A DNA stretch of 6,347 bases, taken from assembly GCA_016195205.1 (NCBI GenBank), contig JACQAB010000153.1:1-6347 (forward strand), given 5' to 3'. This DNA is from Pseudomonadota bacterium (GTDB taxonomy: Bacteria; Pseudomonadota; Alphaproteobacteria; UBA9219; RGZA01). Of the stretch, positions 1 through 5,225 are shown one piece after another. Under the pieces are notes generated by a model, which worked only from the letters and a program-made list of their open reading frames with translations, had not been told where the DNA came from and did no database searches. Each line of letters opens with the position of its first letter. Position 1 is the stretch's first letter. The translations under genes and the position numbers were made by a program.

Positions 1-1
1 G

Positions 2-748
2 CAGCCCATCCTGTCGGTGGCCGGCCGCCGTGTTCGGGACCTAGAGGCGCTAATGCGCTGGCGGCATCCCACGCTGGGCATGGCGCCGCCCGATTTTTTC
101 ATTCCCGTGGCCGAAAGCGACCCCGCCACCATCGACGCGCTGACCCTGTGGTCGGTCAAGACCGCGGCGAAGCAAAGCGGCGATCTGACCCTGGAAGGCT
201 ATAACACCGTGATTGCCGTGAATATTTCCGGGGTGAGCCTACGCGCGCTGGATTTTCCGGATCGCGTGGAAGAAGCCATTGCCGAATCCGGCGCGCCGGC
301 CGACGGCATTTCTTTCGAGGTCACCGAAACCACCGCGATGCAGAACCCCGATCAGGTGGCCGATATTCTCACCCGGCTGCGCTTAAAAGGCTTCGGTCTG
401 GCGCTGGATGATTTTGGCTCGGGCTATTCCTCGCTAAAAGTCCTGCGGCAGATGCCGTTCTCGGCGCTGAAGATCGACCAGTCTTTCATCCACGACATTC
501 TGGTTTCAACGGAATCGATGGCCATCGTTAAATCGGTGGTGCATCTGGCGCGCAGCCTGAACGTGGAATCCATCGCCGAAGGGGTGGAGACGAAAGAAAT
601 CGCCGAACGCGTCATGGCGCTGGGCGTGACCGGCATTCAGGGTTACTACCTAAGCCCGCCCTTGCCGTTGCACGAAATGGCCGCGTGGCTGAAGGGCTGG
701 AACATGCAGGCCAAGTCGGGCCACGGCAGTGATCCGGGCAGCGCGTAG
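2..748 (+). CDS. EAL-domain cyclic-di-GMP phosphodiesterase, C-terminal part (5' end outside window)
   Basis: EAL domains hydrolyse the second messenger c-di-GMP to pGpG, which usually shifts cells from attached to motile life. The reading frame is open from base 2, and its first codons (QPILS) match the usual QPI start of an EAL domain, so the gene begins upstream and the GTG at 17 is not its start. Counting that GTG as residue 1, I see the signature EAL (10-12) in LEALMRW, N69 in NISG, E101 in FEVTE, D131-D132 in DDFGSGYSSL, K152 in LKID, E188 in IAEGVE and Q208 in QGYYLSPPLP. These are the metal-binding and catalytic positions of active enzymes, so it is probably active. After about residue 228 comes a short polar tail. 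Whether sensor, REC or GGDEF domains precede it cannot be seen. It converges on the next gene with 9 bases between stop codons, and no terminator is visible there. Confidence 0.95.
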   Translation, partial: QPILSVAGRRVRDLEALMRWRHPTLGMAPPDFFIPVAESDPATIDALTLWSVKTAAKQSGDLTLEGYNTVIAVNISGVSLRALDFPDRVEEAIAESGAPADGISFEVTETTAMQNPDQVADILTRLRLKGFGLALDDFGSGYSSLKVLRQMPFSALKIDQSFIHDILVSTESMAIVKSVVHLARSLNVESIAEGVETKEIAERVMALGVTGIQGYYLSPPLPLHEMAAWLKGWNMQAKSGHGSDPGSA

Positions 749-757
749 GCACGGGGG

Positions 758-1288
758 TTATTTTAAGGGGTTGTCGTGAAGAAGGCCGGGCCTGGGTTCG
801 GCGGGGTTGACTGTCTGAAGCAGGTTGGGTTGAGCGGGTGCCGCTTCCGGCCTCGTGACCCATGCCGGAGCGCCTCCTCCTTCATGCGCATTAATCGTGG
901 CCAGGAAGCCTTTCATGAAGCCCGCTTCGCTCAAGCTTTGCCGGTAGGCCGGGTCGGTCAGGTATTTAAAAGCGCTGGCGTTTGCCCCTTCATTTTCCTT
1001 GCCTGCCCGCATGGGCAACCATCGGCCTTTAATGTGCTCCGCCGGCCGTATTTCCAGGGCGTTTTTAATATAGATGCCGTCTTCATATCTTTGGGCAAGA
1101 ATGCCGCCGGGGTATTTTTTAAGAAGTTCTTGAACCCTTGCGCGCACTTGTGCGCCAGAGCCATCGCCATCATTGATGGCCACGGCTTCTTCACTGAGGC
1201 CTCTGGGAACAAGCAAAGTGCCCGGTTCTCCCTGGGAGAGAACGGCGGATAATTGCGCGCTTATTTTTCTTCTTTCAGTTTCAGCCAT
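758..1288 (-). CDS. Unrecognised 176-aa cytoplasmic protein
   Basis: I do not recognise this family. The protein has no signal peptide or membrane segment. Residues 1-20 and 46-60 look helical and charged. Residues 30-45 include a loop with DGDGSG. Residues 60-130 form the most globular-looking part (PGGILAQRYEDGIYIKNALEI, then a KYLTDPAYRQSLSEAGFMKGFL segment). Residues 136-176 are Gly/Pro/Ala-rich and probably disordered. The minus frame is preferred over the overlapping plus-strand frame at 776-1252 because its composition is protein-like (balanced charge, no cysteine), while the plus frame is rich in Cys, Phe and Arg, as shadows are. The ATG at 1286-1288 has only a weak ribosome site (GGGAAA, 14 bases upstream). 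A candidate CtrA-type promoter lies just upstream, which would suggest cell-cycle, motility or envelope involvement, but that is inference. Confidence 0.75.
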   Translation of the reverse strand: MAETERRKISAQLSAVLSQGEPGTLLVPRGLSEEAVAINDGDGSGAQVRARVQELLKKYPGGILAQRYEDGIYIKNALEIRPAEHIKGRWLPMRAGKENEGANASAFKYLTDPAYRQSLSEAGFMKGFLATINAHEGGGAPAWVTRPEAAPAQPNLLQTVNPAEPRPGLLHDNPLK

Positions 1289-1318
1289 GCTTAAGCAATG
1301 CTTTCCCGGTATACGATG

Positions 1319-1350
1319 ATTTTACGGAAAACTGCTTAAAACCGGCTTAA
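1319..1350 (-). promoter_or_regulatory. Candidate CtrA-dependent promoter for the 176-aa gene
   Basis: TTAA at 1336-1339 and TTAA at 1347-1350 are separated by exactly seven bases, which is the TTAA-N7-TTAA consensus of the alphaproteobacterial cell-cycle regulator CtrA. Reading on the minus strand, TAAAAT (1324 to 1319) is a 5/6 match to a -10 box. No good sigma70 -35 box is present, but the CtrA box sits over that position, the arrangement of CtrA-activated promoters. A start near 1312 would give a leader of about 24 bases before the ATG at 1288. A further GTTAAC lies at 1351-1356 and a GCTTAAGC palindrome at 1289-1296. The motif is seen directly; CtrA control is inferred. Confidence 0.45.
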
Positions 1351-1388
1351 GTTAACGGTTGAGGCGGGGGAGGGGCCCTGTTTTTCGA

Positions 1389-1431
1389 TGAAAAACGCCG
1401 CTTTCTCCCGGCGCGCGCCGGGGGTTTTTCA
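1389..1431. terminator. GC-rich hairpin with flanking A and T tracts, possibly bidirectional terminator
   Basis: A perfect 16-base palindrome (CCCGGCGCGCGCCGGG, 1407-1422) is followed on the plus strand by GG and five T (1425-1429), a textbook intrinsic terminator in that direction. Outer arms TGAAAAAC (1389-1396) and GTTTTTCA (1424-1431) are also complementary. On the minus strand the stem is followed by a T5 run (complement of 1391-1395) about ten bases beyond the palindrome. The gene that most needs it is the minus-strand lipoprotein gene ending at 1452, yet the T tract closest to the stem serves plus-strand transcription, which has no obvious gene here. Confidence 0.6.
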
Positions 1432-1451
1432 CCATCGGATAAACGGGTTTT

Positions 1452-1778
1452 TTATTCCGCAGGCTTCTTCAGCGGGGTTTTTTCAGGCTTCGTATAATCC
1501 TTCTTGGGCGCTGCTTTTTTGGCCGGCGCTTCTTTTTTCACCGGCGCGGATTCTTTTTTCGCGGCGGCTTTGCGGTGGTGACGGCGATGATGCTTGCCGC
1601 CGGTGAATTTCTGGCCCTTCACGCCCATCCAGCCATGGGAGCAAGCGGGCGTCATCGAACCATCGGCATGCAGCCACACCACCTGCTTGCGCATGAGCGT
1701 GTCGGGATGGGTGGCCATGCAGCCGGAAAGAAGAAGGGCGCAGGCGCCCAGCAGGGCCGCGGCGGGGAAATGTTTCAT
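1452..1778 (-). CDS. Small lysine-rich lipoprotein (108 aa)
   Basis: The protein has a lipoprotein signal peptide: basic start MKHF, hydrophobic run AAALLGACALLLSG and a lipobox ending at Cys20 (LLSGC), so it should be lipidated and anchored in a membrane, facing the periplasm. Residues 21-60 form a small segment with VVWLHADGSMTPACSHGWMGVKG. From about residue 61 the chain is a low-complexity basic tail, with a His/Arg patch (KHHRRHHRK, 62-70) followed by Lys/Ala/Pro/Glu repeats to the end. Such tails may contact peptidoglycan, lipopolysaccharide or other acidic polymers; that is inference. The frame stays open upstream to 2141, but the start at 1778 is set by a strong ribosome site (AAGGAGT) six bases before the ATG and by the signal peptide beginning exactly there. 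It is divergent from the 84-aa exported protein gene. I know no named family for it. Confidence 0.85.
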   Translation of the reverse strand: MKHFPAAALLGACALLLSGCMATHPDTLMRKQVVWLHADGSMTPACSHGWMGVKGQKFTGGKHHRRHHRKAAAKKESAPVKKEAPAKKAAPKKDYTKPEKTPLKKPAE

Positions 1779-1784
1779 AACTGT

Positions 1785-1791
1785 ACTCCTT
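1785..1791 (-). promoter_or_regulatory. Strong ribosome binding site deciding the lipoprotein start
   Basis: On the minus strand AAGGAGT lies six bases before the ATG at 1778. It is the best Shine-Dalgarno match in the window and rules out the 121-residue upstream extension of the same open frame. Confidence 0.85.
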
Positions 1792-1836
1792 GATTGGAAA
1801 AGGGCGGGAAAGGCAAAAACAACCGGTAAGACGGGC

Positions 1837-1865
1837 ACTTTAGGAAAGCCTGTGCCGCGTGACAA
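1837..1865 (-). promoter_or_regulatory. Candidate sigma70-type promoter of the lipoprotein gene
   Basis: On the minus strand TTGTCA (1865-1860, 5/6 to TTGACA) is followed after exactly 17 bases by TAAAGT (1842-1837, 4/6 to TATAAT). A start near 1830 would give a leader of about 50 bases ending in the AAGGAGT ribosome site. This is a motif match only. Confidence 0.4.
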
Positions 1866-1938
1866 GTCGGTTTCGCGGCGTTCTGCTTTTGGTTTGAACG
1901 TTAACGTCTTGGGCGGATTCTTGGTTAACGGGAATGGA

Positions 1939-1968
1939 TTGACAAACACGCTGCCACAGCGTTGTCTT
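1939..1968 (+). promoter_or_regulatory. Candidate promoter with internal dyad for the 84-aa exported protein gene
   Basis: TTGACA at 1939-1944 is a perfect -35 box. The -10 box is poor (TGTCTT at 1963-1968, 18-base spacer). Between the two lies a dyad: ACGCTG (1948-1953), loop CCA, CAGCGT (1957-1962), with outer GACAA (1941-1945) and TTGTC (1962-1966) also complementary. A dyad in the spacer is a typical repressor site position. Three TTAACG words (1901, 1925, 1967) and a perfect 10-base palindrome ACGTTAACGT (1898-1907) lie nearby. Function is not proven. Confidence 0.4.
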
Positions 1969-1998
1969 AACGCGCCTCTTTCCTTAAAGGATCTTGCC

Positions 1999-2253
1999 AT
2001 GAAAAAACTTGCCTGGATGCTTGCGCTGGCCGTGCTTCTAGTCCCGGCTTTCGCTGCTTCGCCCGTTCTTGCCGATGACGAGGCTGCCACCAGCAGCGAC
2101 ACGATCAGCACCGATACCGGTTCGACGTCTAGCGGCAGCAACTCTTCCTACGACGTGAATTCCAGCAGCAGCACGGTGGCCAATCCGCCCCCGCCGCCTG
2201 CCCCGCCGGCGGTTTATACGCCGCCCAACGCCGTGGCGGCCGTTCGCGGTTGA
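1999..2253 (+). CDS. Small Ser/Pro-rich exported protein (84 aa)
   Basis: The first 25 residues form a clear Sec signal peptide: MKK, then a hydrophobic core (LAWMLALAVLLVPAFAA), with likely cleavage after VLA25 before DDEAA. The mature part is only about 59 residues, with Ser/Thr/Asp/Gly low complexity (30-60), a proline run (PPPPPAPP, 63-70) and a short end with VYTPPNAVAAVRG. No enzyme motif is present. It is probably a periplasmic or secreted disordered peptide. The start at 1999 is chosen because AAAGGA (1986-1991) lies seven bases upstream and the signal peptide begins there, although the frame is open further up to 1594. It reads divergently from the lipoprotein gene; the shared 220-base region holds promoters for both. 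queF starts 47 bases downstream on the same strand, so read-through is possible but no functional link is evident. I recognise no named family. Confidence 0.75.
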   Translation: MKKLAWMLALAVLLVPAFAASPVLADDEAATSSDTISTDTGSTSSGSNSSYDVNSSSSTVANPPPPPAPPAVYTPPNAVAAVRG

Positions 2254-2274
2254 TCTGCCGTTAAACAAAGGAAA

Positions 2275-2291
2275 CGCGGGATTTTTCCGCG
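2275..2291 (+). other. Short hairpin in the queF leader
   Basis: CGCGG (2275-2279) and CCGCG (2287-2291) can form a five-base stem around GATTTTT, ending nine bases before the queF ATG. No T run follows, so it is not a canonical terminator. queF lacks a Shine-Dalgarno sequence, and this hairpin occupies the place where one would sit. It does not match the preQ1 riboswitch consensus. Confidence 0.35.
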
Positions 2292-2300
2292 CCTCGCCGC

Positions 2301-2765
2301 ATGCCCAAGCGCAAAAAATCCTCTCTCAAACAACTGGGCCATCCCAGCGTCATTCCGGCTTCGCCCGGCAAGGCGGTGCTGGAACGCGTGGCTAACCCGC
2401 ACCCGAAGGATTTTTACGTGGCGCGTTTTGCCGTGCCGGAATTCACCGCGCTGTGCCCCATCACCGGCCAGCCCGATTTCGCGCATCTGGTGATCGATTA
2501 CGTGCCGGGCGGCTTTCTGCTGGAAAGCAAATCGTTGAAACTGTTCCTGGCCTCGTTCCGCGATCACGGGTCGTTCCATGAAGACTGCACGGTGACGATC
2601 GGCAAGCGCATTGCCGCCTGCATCAAGCCGCGCTATCTGCGCATCGCCGGCTACTGGTATCCACGCGGCGGCATCGCCATCGACGTGTTCTGGCAGACCG
2701 GCAAGCTGCCCGGCAGCGTGACCCTGCCGGAGACGGGCGTAAGTGCTTATCGTGGCAGGGGCTGA
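2301..2765 (+). CDS. queF: NADPH-dependent 7-cyano-7-deazaguanine reductase (preQ0 reductase)
   Basis: QueF reduces the nitrile of preQ0 to the aminomethyl group of preQ1 with two NADPH, a step in making the tRNA wobble nucleoside queuosine. At 154 residues it is the short, one-domain form. Family motifs are complete: the nucleophile Cys52 in FTALCPITGQPDF, the proton-relay Asp59 in the same segment, the signature ESKSLKLF (75-82), the substrate-binding pair His93-Glu94 in SFHEDC, and the conserved YWYPRGGIAIDVFWQTG and C-terminal YRGRG. The match to alphaproteobacterial QueF is very close along the whole length, including LKQLG near the start, so it appears intact. The ATG at 2301 fits the family start, but no Shine-Dalgarno sequence precedes it; a purine stretch (AAAGGAAA) is about 30 bases upstream. 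No other queuosine gene is visible nearby. Confidence 0.97.
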   Translation: MPKRKKSSLKQLGHPSVIPASPGKAVLERVANPHPKDFYVARFAVPEFTALCPITGQPDFAHLVIDYVPGGFLLESKSLKLFLASFRDHGSFHEDCTVTIGKRIAACIKPRYLRIAGYWYPRGGIAIDVFWQTGKLPGSVTLPETGVSAYRGRG

Positions 2766-2793
2766 TTTTAATCGATAAACATGTGCATAAGTG

Positions 2794-2824
2794 GCCCGGC
2801 CCCCGGGCGGCGGCTTGCCTTTTT
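2794..2824 (+). terminator. Possible weak terminator after queF
   Basis: GCCCGG (2794-2799), loop CCC and CCGGGC (2803-2808) form a six-base GC stem. A T5 run (2820-2824) follows only after 11 bases, with a smaller GGC/GCC hairpin in between. The layout is not ideal, but the site lies between the queF stop (2765) and the next gene. Confidence 0.35.
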
Positions 2825-2872
2825 CTCCATACCCGCTACACCTCGCTGGCCCTTTCCACCAAAGGACACGCG

Positions 2873-3622
2873 ATGCGCAAAACCCTTCTCCTTGTTGCGC
2901 TTTTTCTTCTCGCCGCACCCGCCCCGCTTTGGGCCGTGGAAACCGTGAAATCGCCGCTGGTCGAGGAAGGCCTGCTGGAGTTCGAGCAGAAGGGCAAGCT
3001 GCAAAACGACCGCGACCCCACCCAGAACGACGAAAAGGAATTTGAATTCAACGCCGCCTACGGCGTGACGCAACGTTGGAAAACTAAAGTCGAAGCCGTG
3101 TTCGAGCAGAAGCGCAGTGATCGTTTCCACTACAAGGGTTTCAAGTGGGAAAATATTTTCAACCTGAACGGCAAGGACGTTCAGAACGAGGTGGTGTTCG
3201 GGTTGTATCAGGATATTTTTATCAGCAACTATCCCAATAACACGCATAATCTGACTTTCGGTCTTCTGGCGCGGCGCGATTTCGGCAAGCTGGTGAATCT
3301 AGGCAACCTGTATGTGCGTCGCGATTTCGGCGACACCGAAAACAGCGGCGTGCGCCTGCAATACCGCTGGATGAGCAAATACTCCGTGCAGCCCTGGGCC
3401 GAGCCTGGATTTGAAGTGATGGGCGATACCCAGCAGAAGGAAAAATTCCGCAACCAGGGGCTGATGATCGGACCGGCGCTTTACGGCAACTTGTCGTCGC
3501 TGGGCCTGAAGGGCGTGAGTTATGAGCTGGGGTATTTGATCGGTGTCACGCCCGCCAACCGCGACAGCACTTTTAAGTGGAAATTGAAATACGCCGTTCC
3601 GATCGGAGAAATTTTTTCATGA
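2873..3622 (+). CDS. Putative outer-membrane beta-barrel protein, first gene of the phosphate operon
   Basis: A Sec signal peptide is clear: MRKTLLLVALFLLAAPAPLWA with likely cleavage after A21. The mature 228 residues show alternating polar and hydrophobic strands rich in Tyr, Phe, Trp and Arg (for example VFGLYQDIFI, LTFGLLARRDFG, VRLQYRWM, YELGYLIGV, FKWKLKYAVPIG), separated by turns with Asn, Asp and Gly, and ending one residue after a Phe. This is the look of a small outer-membrane barrel of about 8-12 strands, but I do not recognise the family. The start at 2873 is supported by AAAGGA at 2861-2866 and the signal peptide. Its stop overlaps the DUF47 start by four bases (ATGA, 3619-3622), so the two are translated together, and the pit gene follows. 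This context suggests a porin-like role in phosphate or anion entry; that is inference. No Pho box (CTGTCAT repeats) is visible upstream. Confidence 0.8.
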   Translation: MRKTLLLVALFLLAAPAPLWAVETVKSPLVEEGLLEFEQKGKLQNDRDPTQNDEKEFEFNAAYGVTQRWKTKVEAVFEQKRSDRFHYKGFKWENIFNLNGKDVQNEVVFGLYQDIFISNYPNNTHNLTFGLLARRDFGKLVNLGNLYVRRDFGDTENSGVRLQYRWMSKYSVQPWAEPGFEVMGDTQQKEKFRNQGLMIGPALYGNLSSLGLKGVSYELGYLIGVTPANRDSTFKWKLKYAVPIGEIFS

Positions 3623-4233
3623 ACCTGCTTCCCAAGCAAGACCGGTTCTATACCCTGTTCGCCGAATTTGCGGCGCTTCTGGAAAAAGCCGCCGGGGAAT
3701 TGCGCGACGCTTTTCACAAGGGCGAAAGCGGCATGAAGCCTCTAGCCGCGCGCATGCATGTGCTGGAAGACGAGGCCGATAGGTTGGGCATGAAGCTGTT
3801 CAACACCCTGCATAAAAGCTTCATCACGCCCTTCGATCCGGAAGATATTTTCGCGCTGATCCACCATCTGGACGACATCATCGACGGCATGGAAGACGTG
3901 GCGCATCGCGCCGGGGCCTATGGGTTGGCGCCGGTGCCGCCCGCCATGCAGCAGCTGGCCGTGCGGCTGGCCGAGGCGTCGGGCGGGGTGGGCAAGGCGA
4001 TTGAAACGCTGCGCAAGAAGGGTGACGTGATCGCCGCCTGCATCGCTTTGAAAGATTGCGAGGCCGAGGTCGATAAAATCACCCGCGCCGCCATCGCCGA
4101 GCTGTTCACCAGAGAGCGCGACGCCATCGCCCTGATGAAGCAGAAAGAGATTTACGAATATTTCGAGGCCACCGGCGACGCCTTTGCCCAGGTGGCCACC
4201 ATTCTGGGCCGCATTCACATCAAGGGCGGATGA
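3619..4233 (+). CDS. DUF47 (PhoU-like) protein partnered with Pit transporter
   Basis: DUF47 proteins are all-helical, PhoU-like cytoplasmic proteins almost always encoded beside a PiT transporter, and are thought to modulate its phosphate uptake. The 204 residues match the family length. Visible features are the N-terminal MNLLPKQDRFYTLFAE, the acidic cluster VLEDEADRLG (48-57), the conserved block FITPFDPEDIFALIHHLDDIIDGMEDV (split as 68-80 and 81-94), whose acidic and His residues resemble metal-ligand positions in PhoU, and a C-terminal pair of charged helices ending with KEIYEYFEATGDAFAQVA. The ATG at 3619 has GGAGAA upstream (3605-3610) and overlaps the previous stop; the gene's own stop overlaps the pit start (4230-4233), again as ATGA. 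The longer frame from 3577 is rejected because it would lie inside the preceding gene and lacks the family start. The gene appears intact. Confidence 0.95.
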   Translation: MNLLPKQDRFYTLFAEFAALLEKAAGELRDAFHKGESGMKPLAARMHVLEDEADRLGMKLFNTLHKSFITPFDPEDIFALIHHLDDIIDGMEDVAHRAGAYGLAPVPPAMQQLAVRLAEASGGVGKAIETLRKKGDVIAACIALKDCEAEVDKITRAAIAELFTRERDAIALMKQKEIYEYFEATGDAFAQVATILGRIHIKGG

Positions 4234-5225
4234 GCGGCATGGACGCCTCGCTGCTCCTCGTTATCTTCGTCATTTTTGTCGCGCTGGTTTTCGATTTCAT
4301 CAACGGCTTTCACGATGCCGCCAATGCCATCGCCACGGTGGTGGCGACGCGCGTATTGTCGCCTTTTGTCGCCGTGCTGTGGTCGGCGGCGTTCAACGTG
4401 CTGGCGGTATTCGTGATCGGCACCGGGGTCGCTAAAATGGTGGGCAAGGGGCTGATCGACCTGCACTTCGTCACCGTGCCGGTGATTTTGGCGGGGCTGC
4501 TAGGCGCGATTACCTGGAACCTTTTGACCTGGTGGTGGAAAATTCCCTCCAGCTCGTCGCATACGCTGATCGGCGGCTATGCCGGCGCGGCCATGGCCAA
4601 CGCCGCGCTGACCGAAGGCATCGGCAAAACTTTCGCCGCGCTGATTCCATCGGGCTGGATTCTCACCCTGGCCTTCATTTTCATCGCGCCGATCACCGGC
4701 CTGCTGTTGGCCTATGTAATGATGATTTTAACCTCGTGGCTGTTTCATCGCGTGGAGGGCCCCAAGGCCGAGCGCTGGTTCCGCCGCGCGCAGCTGGTAT
4801 CCAGCGCCTTCATGAGCCTGTCGCATGGCGGCAATGACGCGCAGAAAACGGCGGGCATCATCACCGGCGTTTTGGTCAGCGCCGGGGCGCTGAGAAGTTT
4901 CGAGGTGCCGCATTGGGTTTTGTGGTCGGCCTATTTGTCGATGGGGCTTTGCACGCTGGCCGGCGGCTGGCGCATTGTGAAAACCATGAGCCGGCGCATT
5001 ACGCATTTGCGCCCGCAAGGCGGCTTCTGCGCCGAAACCGCAGCGGCGTTGTCTATTTTACTGGCGACGCAATTGAAACTGCCGATTTCCACCACGCATG
5101 TCATCACTGGCGCGATCACCGGTGTGGGCGTGGTGGCGGAGGCGGATAATAATACACCGGTGGGGGCGCGTAATAGACCGGGTATTCATAATAAGTGGGC
5201 GGGTAGTAATAGCTTGGCCGGCTGA
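4230..5225 (+). CDS. pit: PiT-family inorganic phosphate transporter with replaced C-terminus
   Basis: PiT proteins carry phosphate into the cell, in bacteria as metal-phosphate with protons. The duplicated family signatures are present: NGFHDAANAIAT (25-36) and SHGGNDAQKTAGI (198-210), with PSSSSHTLIGG (106-116) and ISTTHVITGAITGVG (286-300) as the paired second motifs. Hydrophobic segments lie near 8-24, 43-66, 80-101, 111-127, 139-172, 188-220, 227-247 and 268-300. Up to G300 the chain is as expected. Family members of this short type then continue with a linker (RLSAVRWG-like) and a last membrane helix. Here residues 301-331 are hydrophilic (VVAEADNN... to SNSLAG) and come from DNA that is also the antisense of the next gene's Tyr/Pro-coding part. 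The last helix is therefore missing, and activity is uncertain. The gene overlaps the DUF47 stop by four bases with AAGGGCGG just upstream; ATG at 4239 is an alternative start. No terminator is seen after it. Confidence 0.9.
   Translation: MSGMDASLLLVIFVIFVALVFDFINGFHDAANAIATVVATRVLSPFVAVLWSAAFNVLAVFVIGTGVAKMVGKGLIDLHFVTVPVILAGLLGAITWNLLTWWWKIPSSSSHTLIGGYAGAAMANAALTEGIGKTFAALIPSGWILTLAFIFIAPITGLLLAYVMMILTSWLFHRVEGPKAERWFRRAQLVSSAFMSLSHGGNDAQKTAGIITGVLVSAGALRSFEVPHWVLWSAYLSMGLCTLAGGWRIVKTMSRRITHLRPQGGFCAETAAALSILLATQLKLPISTTHVITGAITGVGVVAEADNNTPVGARNRPGIHNKWAGSNSLAG

Noticed and set aside
776..1252. Plus-strand open frame of 158 codons
   Set aside because: It is antisense to the 176-aa gene and has shadow-like composition (many Cys, Phe, Arg), with no ribosome site or recognisable motif.
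1594..1998. Upstream extension of the 84-aa frame
   Set aside because: The signal peptide and ribosome site are at 1999, and the extension is antisense to the lipoprotein gene.
1779..2141. Upstream extension of the lipoprotein frame
   Set aside because: It would run through the divergent promoter region and the 84-aa gene. The AAGGAGT site and signal peptide fix the start at 1778.
2254..2300. preQ1 riboswitch upstream of queF
   Set aside because: The leader lacks the aptamer stem, C-rich loop and A-rich tail of the preQ1-I class and is too short for the larger class.
2766..2872. Pho box upstream of the phosphate operon
   Set aside because: No CTGTCAT-like direct repeats are seen.
2214..3247. 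Minus-strand open frames opposite queF and the outer-membrane gene
   Set aside because: They are shadows of well-supported plus-strand genes, without signal or family motifs.
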